A DNA stretch of 64,000 bases from Jeongeupia chitinilytica (lineage in GTDB: Bacteria; Pseudomonadota; Gammaproteobacteria; Burkholderiales; Chitinibacteraceae): assembly GCF_014652315.1 (NCBI RefSeq), contig NZ_BMYO01000009.1:142328-206327 (forward strand), written 5' to 3'. The position numbers were made by a program, and so were the translations under genes. Below the pieces are notes generated by a model. The model ran no database searches. It worked only from the letters and a program-made list of their open reading frames with translations, and was not told the DNA's origin. Below, one piece after another: positions 16,862 to 24,612 of this stretch (within the stretch, counting starts at the first letter, position 1; every line of letters begins with the position of its first letter).

Positions 16862-17464
16862 ATGACCGAAAGCTGGACCGCCCTTGCGTGGGGGATCGCC
16901 GCGCTTGGCTGGTTCGTCGCGCTGTTGCTGGTGCTCGCGTGGCAACGCGCCCGCGCCCGCAGCGTGCCCGACGCCGCACCGCCGAACGGCGGCATCGACC
17001 CGCTGAGCCGATTGCCCGACCGCGCCCGCTTCATCGAGGCGACCGCGCGCGAGGTCAACCGCAGCCAGCGCGCCGGCCACCCGCTGTCGGTGCTGCTGAT
17101 CGATACCGGCCGGCTGCGCTGGTTCAACCAGCACTACGGCTACGACGGCGGCGACCGGCTGTTGCGCCATGTCGCCGCGGCCTGTCTGAGCTGCGTGCGC
17201 GATTTCGACCTGATCGGCCGCTTCTCGAACAAGGAGTTCGCCATCCTGCTGCCCGACGCAACGCTGGCCGATGCGCACGTCGCCGCCGCGCGGCTTGAAG
17301 CGGCGATCACGGCCAACTCGATCACGCTCAAGGACGGCCGCGTCGTCCCGGTGACGGTGGCGATCGGGATCGCGACGCTCGAAAACGAAACCGATACCGC
17401 CGACGACCTGCTGATCGCCGCCGACATCGCACTGGGGCAGATGCCGCAAGTGGCGGACACCTGA
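16862..17464 (+). CDS. Membrane-anchored protein with degenerate GGDEF domain
   Basis: 200 residues. One N-terminal helix (about 6-27) anchors a cytoplasmic GGDEF-like domain. DPLSRLPDRARF near residue 45 and LLIDTGRLRWFNQHYGYDGGD near 80 match the fold, and IGRFSNKEFAILLPD near 118 aligns with the signature. GGDEF is replaced by SNKEF, so diguanylate cyclase activity is unlikely. It may bind GTP or act as a partner protein. It is divergent from waaC, and a strong hairpin follows the stop. Confidence 0.85.
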   Translation: MTESWTALAWGIAALGWFVALLLVLAWQRARARSVPDAAPPNGGIDPLSRLPDRARFIEATAREVNRSQRAGHPLSVLLIDTGRLRWFNQHYGYDGGDRLLRHVAAACLSCVRDFDLIGRFSNKEFAILLPDATLADAHVAAARLEAAITANSITLKDGRVVPVTVAIGIATLENETDTADDLLIAADIALGQMPQVADT

Positions 17465-17472
17465 ACCGGAAC

Positions 17473-17501
17473 GACAAAGACCGGCAATGCCGGCCTTTGT
17501 C
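17473..17501. terminator. Hairpin terminator between convergent GGDEF-like gene and btuB
   Basis: GACAAAG-A-CCGGC (17473-17485) pairs with GCCGG-C-CTTTGTC (17489-17501) around an AAT loop, with a single internal mismatch. It lies between the stops of two converging genes and could serve both. The T-content after the stem is modest. Confidence 0.65.
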
Positions 17502-17519
17502 CCTGTGCGACGCCGACGC

Positions 17520-19340
17520 TTACGCGCCGTCGTAGCGCAGATTGACGAACCACATCCGGCCGCCGTTCTCGTAACCCCGTGCCAGCTCGTAATCACGGTC
17601 GAAGGCGTTCAGCAGCTGCGCACCGGCACGCCACTGCTTGGCGATCTGGTACTCGAGGCCCAGATCGAGCTTGCCGTAGCCGGCGAGCGGCTTGGTATTG
17701 GCCAGGTCGTCATAGCGCTTGCCGGCTGCCTGCCAGTTGGCGTTCCAGCGCCAGTCGCCGATCGTCTGCGCCAGCGTCAGGCCACCGTAGACCTTGGCAC
17801 GGCGCGCCAGCTGCTTGCCGGTGTCCTCGTTCTCCGGATCCTGCCAGGTGACGTTGCCGCCGAGCTCGAACGCGCCGAGCGCACCGTTGCCGTTCAGCGT
17901 CAGGCCGCGGATGCGCGCGGCGTTGACGTTCTGCGGCGTGTAGTTGGCGTCGAGCGTGATCAGGTTGTCGATGCGGTTGTAGAACGCCGTGGCATCGGCG
18001 CGCCAGCTGCCGGCCTGCCAGCGCAGGCCGCCGTCGACCGAACGGCCTTCCTCGGGCTTGAGGTTGGGATTCGACGCCGGCGCAAAGCCCGGCCACGACG
18101 GGTAGTACAGGTCGACGAACGACGGCACGTGGTAGCTGGTGCCGGCATTGGCGAACAGCTGCCAGCCTTCGACGAAGCGCCAGGCGTATCCGACGCCCCC
18201 GGTGGTCTTGCCGCCGAACTGGCTGTTGTCGTCGTAGCGGACGTTCCCCTGCAGGTGGTGCGGGCCGAAGTCGTTCTGCCAGCCGGCCTGCACCGAGCTG
18301 TTGTAGCGCGTGGTCTTGTCGTAGTCGGTGGTGCTGTCGAGCGATTCGCGCAGGTATTCGGCGCCGATCAGCCACTGGCCGATGCCGCTCTGCAGCGTGT
18401 TGGTCCACTGGAACTGTTGCTGCGTCGTTGCGGTGTTGCTCGGATAGCTGCTCTCGGTGACGTAGCGGTCGCGGCCGACGCCGGCGAGGAAGTTGCTCTG
18501 CCACCAGTCGTTGACCTTGACGTTGGCGAAGGCCGCGCCGGTCGACTGCGTGCGGTGGCTGAGCGGATCACGGTCGTAGGCGCCGCCGTCGTAGTCGGCC
18601 TTGGTATCGACGTAGGTGCCGCGGATGCCGACTTCGACGTTGTCGCCGAAGAAGTGGCTCAGGCTGGCATTGCTGCTGCGCTGCTGCCAGCCGTCGCGGT
18701 CGGCCTCGTAGTACGGGCTGGTCGGCTTGGTCAGGTTGAAGCCATCGCTGTTGTGCGCATCGACCGAGACCGAGAAGCGCGTGTCGCCGACGACACCGCC
18801 GACGTTGGCGCTGCCGCCGAAGGTCCGGTAGGTGCCGGCATCGACGCTGACGCTGCCGCTCGGCGCGCCTTTGCCGTTCTTGGTGAAGATCTGCACCACG
18901 CCGCCGACCGCATCCGCACCGTACAGGCCCGAGGCCGAACCGCGAACGATTTCGATCCGGTCGATCATCGATACCGGGATCGTGTCGAAGGCGCTCGAAC
19001 CGTCGGCGCCCGGTGCCAGGCGCTGGCCGTCGAGCAGCACCAGCGTCTGGTTGGCGTTGGCGCCGCGCAGGTAAAGACTGGCCGGCTGGCCGAGGCCGCC
19101 GGTGCGGGCGAATTCGACGCCCGGCACGCGCGACAGCACCTGACCGAGCGACTGGCTGCCGGCCTGCTGCAGCTCCTTGGCGGTAATCACCGTGGTATCG
19201 CTCGACAGCGACGAGCGCGGCGAGGCCACGCGGGTTGCGGTGACAATGACCGGGTCGGCTTCGAAACTGGGAACATCCGCGGCACAGGCGAAACCGGCGG
19301 ACAGGAACAGCGGCAGGCACCGCAATTTGGCTTGCAACAT
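17520..19340 (-). CDS. btuB: TonB-dependent vitamin B12 receptor BtuB
   Basis: 606 residues with a signal peptide (cleavage near ACA-ADV). A TonB-box-like segment, DPVIVTATR, begins the mature protein. The plug domain at about 45-155 contains VLSRVPGVEF, LYLRGANANQTLVLLDGQR and RIEIVRGSASGLYGADA. The rest is a 22-strand barrel. It imports cobalamins across the outer membrane. The start at 19340 has GGAG eight bases upstream, and a longer frame adds nine residues without support. A cobalamin riboswitch precedes it and supports the BtuB call. Confidence 0.93.
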   Translation of the reverse strand: MLQAKLRCLPLFLSAGFACAADVPSFEADPVIVTATRVASPRSSLSSDTTVITAKELQQAGSQSLGQVLSRVPGVEFARTGGLGQPASLYLRGANANQTLVLLDGQRLAPGADGSSAFDTIPVSMIDRIEIVRGSASGLYGADAVGGVVQIFTKNGKGAPSGSVSVDAGTYRTFGGSANVGGVVGDTRFSVSVDAHNSDGFNLTKPTSPYYEADRDGWQQRSSNASLSHFFGDNVEVGIRGTYVDTKADYDGGAYDRDPLSHRTQSTGAAFANVKVNDWWQSNFLAGVGRDRYVTESSYPSNTATTQQQFQWTNTLQSGIGQWLIGAEYLRESLDSTTDYDKTTRYNSSVQAGWQNDFGPHHLQGNVRYDDNSQFGGKTTGGVGYAWRFVEGWQLFANAGTSYHVPSFVDLYYPSWPGFAPASNPNLKPEEGRSVDGGLRWQAGSWRADATAFYNRIDNLITLDANYTPQNVNAARIRGLTLNGNGALGAFELGGNVTWQDPENEDTGKQLARRAKVYGGLTLAQTIGDWRWNANWQAAGKRYDDLANTKPLAGYGKLDLGLEYQIAKQWRAGAQLLNAFDRDYELARGYENGGRMWFVNLRYDGA

Positions 19341-19408
19341 CACATCACTCCGTAGCATTCGCCCCACGCGAACGCAATGGCGGCAGGCACCGCCTCAAGG
19401 CTTTGGGT

Positions 19409-19479
19409 ACGGAAGGCACGCGATGTCGCACGGCGCAGGCGCGCCGCGAACCACGATGGCCGCACCCCGGGCCTTCCGT
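19409..19479 (-). promoter_or_regulatory. Possible expression platform of the B12 riboswitch
   Basis: ACGGAAGGC (19409-19417) and GCCTTCCGT (19471-19479) are exact reverse complements 53 bases apart. They lie between the riboswitch core and the btuB start, and the upstream arm directly abuts the B12-binding core. Alternative pairing of this arm could switch translation or transcription of btuB. This is a structural inference only. Confidence 0.4.
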
Positions 19480-19484
19480 TTCGT

Positions 19485-19672
19485 CGAATCCGCAGGCCGG
19501 TCTCCGGGCTTGCCGCTCCGGCGCCCGCCTTCCCGTTGCGTGAACAGTGGCGTGATGGGCGCGTTCAATGCGGCTTACCGTTGCGGGGGCAGCTCAGGCC
19601 TCGGAGACGACTCCTCACCTGATTCCCGTTTCATCCTCCCGGCAGCGTCAACGGACACTGGGAGGACACCTT
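19485..19672 (-). ncRNA. Cobalamin (AdoCbl) riboswitch upstream of btuB
   Basis: Read on the minus strand, the element has the conserved pieces in order: a 5' stem with GGTGTCCTCC, an AAACGGGAA(T) strand, CTGCCCCCGCAACGGTAAG, a CATCACGCCACTG box, and the 3' segment AAGCCCGGAGACCGGCCTGC. These are the hallmark B12-box and core motifs of class I cobalamin riboswitches. It lies about 145 bases before the btuB start and would repress btuB when adenosylcobalamin is plentiful. Confidence 0.95.
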
Positions 19673-19766
19673 GCGAAAGCGCGCGGATTGTAGCATGCAG
19701 CGGGCATGCTGCCGGACGGATCGCGGCAAGCGGCTACACTGGGTAGTCAGGACTCCGGAGTACGAC

Positions 19767-20018
19767 ATGAGCGTCACGACCCTCGGCACCAGCATCCCGA
19801 CTTTCGAGACCGGCGGGCTGCACAAGCAGCTCGACAGCATCGAAGCCGCACTCGACTACACCCTGATCAAGCGCGAAAACAGCGACGGCCCGCTGTACGA
19901 ATTGTGGGACGCGGCCTACGGTGCGCTGGCCGATGCCGCGCGCTCGCACGACCCGGCCGATCTGGCTGCGGCACGGGCCCGGCTCGAGGAAGCCATCGGC
20001 GTCGCCAGCCGCGCCTGA
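19767..20018 (+). CDS. Small conserved-looking hypothetical protein
   Basis: 83 residues, acidic, with no signal peptide or membrane helix and a helical look (DSIEAALDYTLIKRENSD, then repeated alanine-rich segments). CCGGAG lies about six bases before the ATG, supporting translation. It is divergent from the btuB riboswitch and precedes cobT by 50 bases on the same strand, so it could be the first gene of the cob unit. I do not recognise a family and assign no function. Confidence 0.65.
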   Translation: MSVTTLGTSIPTFETGGLHKQLDSIEAALDYTLIKRENSDGPLYELWDAAYGALADAARSHDPADLAAARARLEEAIGVASRA

Positions 20019-20068
20019 CGGCGCAGCATGCTAGCCTGTCGGCTTCACCGCTTCCCATCGCTGCCGCC

Positions 20069-21121
20069 ATGTCCAAGATCGATCCCGCCGTCACCGCCGC
20101 CGCACTCGCCCGCCAGAACACGCTGACCAAGCCGCCGGGCAGTCTCGGCCGGCTGGAGGAACTGGCCGTCTGGTTCGCCGCGCGCCAGGGCAACGTGGTG
20201 CCCTCGAGGCTGCAACCGGCCATCGTCGTCTTCGCCGCCGACCATGGCGTCGCGGCCGAGGGCGTGTCGGCGTTCCCGGCCGAAGTCACCGGGCAGATGG
20301 TCACGAACTTCGTCACCGGCGGTGCGGCCATCAACGTGCTGGCGCGCGAAGCCGGTGCCGGCCTTAGCATCGTCGACGTCGGCGTGGCCCACGACTATCC
20401 CTTCCCGGCCCAGCCCGTCGCGCCGCTGTTCCGGACCCCGGTCGCCCGCGGTACGCGCAACCTGCGCCGCGAAGCGGCGATGAGCGTCGCCGAATGCACA
20501 CTGGCGTGGAATATCGGCCGGGAAACCGCACTTGAAGCCATCGGCCGCGGCAAAACCGTGCTGATCGGCGGTGAAATGGGCATCGCCAACACCACCGCAG
20601 CCGCCTGCCTTGCGGTTGCGCTGGCCGGCATCGGCGCCGACGAGGCCGTCGGCAGCGGTACCGGCATCGACGACACCCGCCGCGTCCACAAGGTCGCCAT
20701 CGTCGCCGATGCCGTCGCCCGTGCCCGGGCCGCCGGGGCGAACAGCGCGCGCGACTGGCTGGCCGAAGTCGGCGGGCTGGAAATCGCCGCACTCGCCGGC
20801 TTTTACAATGCGGCGGCCCACGCCGGCGTACCGGTGGTGCTCGACGGCTTCATCAGCACCGCCGCCGCGCTGGTCGCCGTGCGCGACGACCCCGGTGTGG
20901 CCGACTGGCTGCTGGCCAGCCATTGCTCGCACGAGCGCGGCCACCGTGCCTTGCTGGCCGCCCTGCAGCTCGAACCGCTGGTCGACCTCGGCCTGCGTCT
21001 TGGCGAAGCCAGCGGCGCCGCACTGGTGCTGCCGCTGCTGCAGAGCGCACTGGCGCTGCACCGCGAGATGGCGACGTTTGCGAGTGCCGGCGTCAGCGAC
21101 GGTGGCAGCGCGGCGCAATGA
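20069..21121 (+). CDS. cobT: Nicotinate-nucleotide--dimethylbenzimidazole phosphoribosyltransferase CobT
   Basis: 350 residues, the usual CobT length. It makes alpha-ribazole phosphate from nicotinate mononucleotide and DMB for the lower ligand of cobalamin. Motifs are LTKPPGSLGRLEEL near residue 17, VFAADHGVAAEGVSAFP near 52, IGGEMGIANTTAAA near 165 and the C-terminal ASHCSHERGH near 285, which holds the catalytic glutamate. It is followed by cobC with a four-base ATGA overlap. Confidence 0.95.
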   Translation: MSKIDPAVTAAALARQNTLTKPPGSLGRLEELAVWFAARQGNVVPSRLQPAIVVFAADHGVAAEGVSAFPAEVTGQMVTNFVTGGAAINVLAREAGAGLSIVDVGVAHDYPFPAQPVAPLFRTPVARGTRNLRREAAMSVAECTLAWNIGRETALEAIGRGKTVLIGGEMGIANTTAAACLAVALAGIGADEAVGSGTGIDDTRRVHKVAIVADAVARARAAGANSARDWLAEVGGLEIAALAGFYNAAAHAGVPVVLDGFISTAAALVAVRDDPGVADWLLASHCSHERGHRALLAALQLEPLVDLGLRLGEASGAALVLPLLQSALALHREMATFASAGVSDGGSAAQ

Positions 21122-21717
21122 GCGGCAGCCACCGGCTGACCCTGCTGCGCCACGGCGAAACCGCGAGTTCCGGCCTGCTCGGCCAGCATGACGCACCGTT
21201 GTCGGCACGCGGCCGACAGCAGATGCAGCAACGCTGGCGCGAGCTGGATGCGGTCGATCCGGTCCGCGCGATCGCAACGTCCGACCTCGCCCGCTGCCGC
21301 GACTTCGCCACCGGCATGGCCACCCCGATGGCGTGCCATATCGACATGGCGTTTCGTGAGCTCGCCTGCGGTGCACTCGACGGCCGCAATCCCGCGGCGC
21401 TCGGCGCCGCCGACGCGCGCGCCTGGCAGCAATGGCAGACCGACCCGGCCAACACGCTGCCCGGCGGCGAGGACTGGGCCGCCTTCACCGCACGCATCGA
21501 CGCCGGTCTGCGGCGCTGGCTGGCCGGCGATGGCGCCGGTGGTCACCATGTGCTGGTCACGCATGGCGGCGTGATCAAGGCATTGCTGCTGCACTGGCTC
21601 GGCCTGCCGCCGGCCCGGCACGGCCAGTTCTGGCCGGGCCACGCCGCCAGCATCAGCGTCTGGTGGGATCCGGACTGGCCGCCGGTGCTGCTTGACCTGC
21701 GACTGGAGGCCCCGTGA
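21118..21717 (+). CDS. cobC: Alpha-ribazole phosphatase CobC (histidine phosphatase family)
   Basis: 199 residues of the phosphoglycerate-mutase-like superfamily. The catalytic motif is TLLRHGETASSGLLGQHDAP near residue 7, and the second histidine lies in LVTHGGVIKALLLH near 145. It removes the 5' phosphate from alpha-ribazole phosphate, the step after CobT. The start codon overlaps the cobT stop and its stop overlaps the cobS start, so the three genes are translationally coupled. Confidence 0.88.
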   Translation: MSGSHRLTLLRHGETASSGLLGQHDAPLSARGRQQMQQRWRELDAVDPVRAIATSDLARCRDFATGMATPMACHIDMAFRELACGALDGRNPAALGAADARAWQQWQTDPANTLPGGEDWAAFTARIDAGLRRWLAGDGAGGHHVLVTHGGVIKALLLHWLGLPPARHGQFWPGHAASISVWWDPDWPPVLLDLRLEAP

Positions 21718-22460
21718 TGCGCTTCGACTGGCGCAGGCCGGTACTCGCCGTGCAGTTCCTCACCCGCCTGCCGACGCCACAGGTACGCGATTTCAGGCCC
21801 GAACTGCTCGCCGGGGCCGTCGGCTGGTTTCCGGCGGTCGGCCTGCTGATCGGCGTGCTGCTGATGATTCCGGTCGCCCTGCTGGCACCCCTGCAGCCGT
21901 GGTTGGCCGCACTGGTCGGGCTGGTCGGCTGGGCATGGATCACCGGCGGTCTGCACCTCGACGGCCTCGCCGACCTGGCCGACGGTCTGGGTGCCGCCCA
22001 CCGCGACCCGGAACGCTTCCTCGCCGTGGTCAAGGATCCGCACCTCGGCAGCTTTGGCGTGCTGACGCTGCTGCTGCAGTGCGCCGCCAAGCTGGTGCTG
22101 CTGATGCTGATCGCGCGACTCGGCCACTGGTGGCTGCTGGTCCTCGCCCCGGCGTGGGCGCGCTGGGGCGTGTTCCGCTGGCAGACGCTGCCACCGCTGG
22201 CGCCCGGCATGGCCGAACAGTTCGGCTGGCAACGCGGCAACGCCGAGTGGTTCTGGACCGGCCTGCTGCTGGCCATGTCGCTGCTGCTGGCGCCGGCACT
22301 GCTGGCCGCGCCGGTGATCGTCTGGGCCTACCGGTACTGGTTGAAGCGCCGGCTTGGCGGCGTCAGCGGCGACTGTCTCGGCGCCGGCGTCGAACTCACC
22401 GAAACTGCACTACTCTTGCTCGGCGTACTCGCCGTTCTTCTGCATGGTCTGGCGATATAA
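21717..22460 (+). CDS. cobS: Adenosylcobinamide-GDP ribazoletransferase CobS
   Basis: 247 residues, strongly hydrophobic with several membrane helices. Conserved features are AVQFLTRLP near residue 11, AWITGGLHLDGLADLADG near 70 with its metal-binding acidic cluster, and KDPHLGSFG near 105. It joins GDP-cobinamide with alpha-ribazole in the inner membrane. ATG at 21717 overlaps the cobC stop (TGATG). An adjacent GTG three bases upstream is the alternative. Confidence 0.94.
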   Translation: MRFDWRRPVLAVQFLTRLPTPQVRDFRPELLAGAVGWFPAVGLLIGVLLMIPVALLAPLQPWLAALVGLVGWAWITGGLHLDGLADLADGLGAAHRDPERFLAVVKDPHLGSFGVLTLLLQCAAKLVLLMLIARLGHWWLLVLAPAWARWGVFRWQTLPPLAPGMAEQFGWQRGNAEWFWTGLLLAMSLLLAPALLAAPVIVWAYRYWLKRRLGGVSGDCLGAGVELTETALLLLGVLAVLLHGLAI

Positions 22461-22489
22461 TCGCCGCCTCATTGAAACAGGAAGCCGCC

Positions 22490-22753
22490 ATGAAAATCGT
22501 CCGCATCATCGAAGTCTGGGAAAAGGGCCTCGACGGCGCCCTCGTCGGCGAACTGCCGGTCGCCGACACCATCTCGACGACCTTCCTGCTCGGCCTGTTC
22601 GCCAAAGAACAGAAAAAGCCCGATCCCTACATGCAGCTCTCCTACATCCTCAACGCCGACCACTTCGCCGCGCTGCAGCCCTACGTCGCCGACCAGTTCG
22701 ATCCGACGCGCTACGACTACATCCTGAGTGCGCACGGCGAACCGGATTACTGA
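22490..22753 (+). CDS. Small hypothetical protein after cobS
   Basis: 87 residues. The sequence MKIVRIIEVWEKGLDG followed by a VGELPVADTISTTFLL segment and an acidic C-terminus has no signal peptide or membrane helix. AGGAAG lies six bases before the ATG. It follows cobS by 29 bases, but nothing ties it to cobalamin. I do not recognise the family with certainty. A possible start of the next gene overlaps its 3' end. Confidence 0.75.
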   Translation: MKIVRIIEVWEKGLDGALVGELPVADTISTTFLLGLFAKEQKKPDPYMQLSYILNADHFAALQPYVADQFDPTRYDYILSAHGEPDY

Positions 22754-23468
22754 GCATCGTGCCGAGAGTGCGGGACCGGGATTGTTCGCCGCCACAACGC
22801 CTCTGGTCCGGGAGTGCGGCGACCCCTTGGTCGATATCCGCAAAGGCACGGCCCTGCGCTATGGCCCGCCTCCAGAATGCCCCGAAACGGCACCACACTA
22901 TTGTCTGCTCCGGCGCGACGTCTACCAGCGACTGCTCCGGGTACAGCAGTCGCTGCCTCAAGGCTACTACCTGCGGCTGTACGAAGGACTCCGAAGCCTG
23001 GCCGTGCAAGCGCGGCTCTTCGAGCAGGAACATGCACGAGTGCGCTCGAGAATGCCCCACGCGCCGGCAAGCGAAACGCATGCCGCCGCAGCGCGCCTCG
23101 TCGCCCCTGTCACCCATTTCGACGGGAGCATGAACATTCCGCCTCACAGCACCGGTGGCGCCGTAGACGTGGAGATCGTCGATCAATCCGGAAAGGTGAT
23201 CGACTTCGCGATGGAGATCGGTGATTGGGCCAACGTGGACCCCAAGCTCTGCGATCCCATGTGTCCGGATATCTCCGATGAAGCGGCCTCGAATCGCAGA
23301 CTGCTCGCGGTGGCAATGACACAAGAAGGCTTTGCCAGCTATAGCCATGAATGGTGGCACTTTTCCTACGGCGATCTGCACTGGGCGACATTCACCGGCA
23401 ACACCCATGCAATCTATGGCCCTTGTCCCGAGGCGATGATCATCGCTGCAGCACACACCGCCATTTGA
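22728..23468 (+). CDS. D-alanyl-D-alanine dipeptidase, VanX/DdpX family
   Basis: Up to 246 residues. The zinc-site motifs of the family are present: IPPHSTGGAVDVEIVD near residue 137, with His and Asp ligands, and SHEWWHFSYGD near 208, with catalytic Glu and the third His. An arginine-containing LRLYEGLRS matches the active-site region. Such enzymes cleave D-Ala-D-Ala in peptidoglycan recycling or resistance. The start is uncertain: GTG at 22728 overlaps the preceding gene by 26 bases, and TTG at 22782 is the alternative. Third codon positions look less GC-rich than in neighbours, suggesting transfer. Confidence 0.85.
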   Translation: MRTANRITEHRAESAGPGLFAATTPLVRECGDPLVDIRKGTALRYGPPPECPETAPHYCLLRRDVYQRLLRVQQSLPQGYYLRLYEGLRSLAVQARLFEQEHARVRSRMPHAPASETHAAAARLVAPVTHFDGSMNIPPHSTGGAVDVEIVDQSGKVIDFAMEIGDWANVDPKLCDPMCPDISDEAASNRRLLAVAMTQEGFASYSHEWWHFSYGDLHWATFTGNTHAIYGPCPEAMIIAAAHTAI

Positions 23469-23544
23469 TGACTCCACCAGCGCGATGTTTACGCGAACGC
23501 TCGTGATTGAACTTCCCAATTCGATTGATTAGCCGACCAGTTTC

Positions 23545-23973
23545 ATGCCCAACCCGCGCATAACCACCGACCCCGCCGAGCAGGACATTGCCGTCATCCA
23601 CCGCTTTCTCGCCGAAGAATCGAAATGGGCGCGCGGCATTCCGCTCGCGCTGGTGCGCGAGTCGGTCGCCAATTCGCTGAACTTCGGGTTGTTCGTCGAC
23701 GACGCGCAAGTCGGCTACGCCCGTGTCGTCACCGACTATTCGACCTTTGCCTACCTGCTCGACGTGTTCGTGCTCGAACCGCATCGCGGCAACGGCTACA
23801 GCCGGCGGCTGATGGAGGCCGTGATGGTGCATCCGCGCCTGCAGGGACTGCGCCGTTTCATGCTGTTCACCAGCAGCGCACACGGGCTTTACGCGCACTA
23901 CGGCTTTGCAGCGCCGGCGCGTCCGGACACGATGATGGAAATCATGGTGTCCGACGCCTACACGGCGCGCTGA
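23545..23973 (+). CDS. GNAT-family N-acetyltransferase
   Basis: 142 residues forming one GNAT domain. The acetyl-CoA loop reads VLEPHRGNGYSRRLMEAV near residue 75, preceded by VGYARVVTDYSTFAYLLDVFV, and MLFTSSAHGLYAHYGF near 110 closes the fold. The substrate is not evident. No good ribosome site is visible before the ATG. It lies between the VanX-like gene and cobU and converges on cobU. Confidence 0.85.
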   Translation: MPNPRITTDPAEQDIAVIHRFLAEESKWARGIPLALVRESVANSLNFGLFVDDAQVGYARVVTDYSTFAYLLDVFVLEPHRGNGYSRRLMEAVMVHPRLQGLRRFMLFTSSAHGLYAHYGFAAPARPDTMMEIMVSDAYTAR

Positions 23974-24042
23974 ACGCCTCGCCGCGCACCGCCGGTCGCG
24001 ACGGCGGCCGGCACTCCCTTGCTCCCGGCCGCGCCGGCCGAC

Positions 24043-24612
24043 TCAAACCGGCGGCAGCGTTCCCTTGAGCACCAGCGGCAGGCCGGCGGCAACGAAGACC
24101 GCGTTGTCGCACGCCGCGGCCACCGCCTGATTCAGCCGGCCGGCCTCGTCGACGAATGCCCGGTTGATCGCCCCGAGCGGTACGATGCCGAGGCCCGTTT
24201 CGTTGGCGACCAGCACGAGATCGCCCTCCACTTCGGCAAGTACCGCCAGCAAGGCCTCGCGCTCGTCGTTCAGGCGCGCCGGCAGCGCGATCACGCCGGT
24301 GTCGGGGTGGTCGGCACCGTCGCTGAACAGCAGGTTGGCCAGCCACACCGTCAGGCAGTCGACCAGCACCAGCCGCCCGGGTGCGGCTGCGCGGCGGATC
24401 GCGTCGGCCAGCGCCAGCGGCGTCTCGACGGTCAGCCACGTCGCCGGACGGCGCTCGCGGTGGTGGGCAATCCGCGCAGCCATCTCGGCGTCGCCGGCGC
24501 GTACCGCTGCGGTGGCGATCACGACGACATCGCGGCCGGAAGCCATCGCCAGCCGTTCCGCCAGCGCGCTCTTGCCCGAACGCGCACCGCCGAGGATCAG
24601 GGTGGCACTCAT
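24043..24612 (-). CDS. cobU: Adenosylcobinamide kinase / phosphate guanylyltransferase CobU
   Basis: 189 residues. The P-loop ILGGARSGKSALAE starts near residue 6, the RIAHHRERRP segment near 45 carries the guanylated histidine, VDCLTVWLANLL lies near 82 and VANETGLGIVP near 128. It phosphorylates cobinamide and converts it to the GDP form used by CobS. The ATG overlaps the stop of the upstream LysR gene by four bases, so cobU is read with a regulator and not with cobTCS, which lie 1.6 kb away on the other strand. Confidence 0.94.
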   Translation of the reverse strand: MSATLILGGARSGKSALAERLAMASGRDVVVIATAAVRAGDAEMAARIAHHRERRPATWLTVETPLALADAIRRAAAPGRLVLVDCLTVWLANLLFSDGADHPDTGVIALPARLNDEREALLAVLAEVEGDLVLVANETGLGIVPLGAINRAFVDEAGRLNQAVAAACDNAVFVAAGLPLVLKGTLPPV

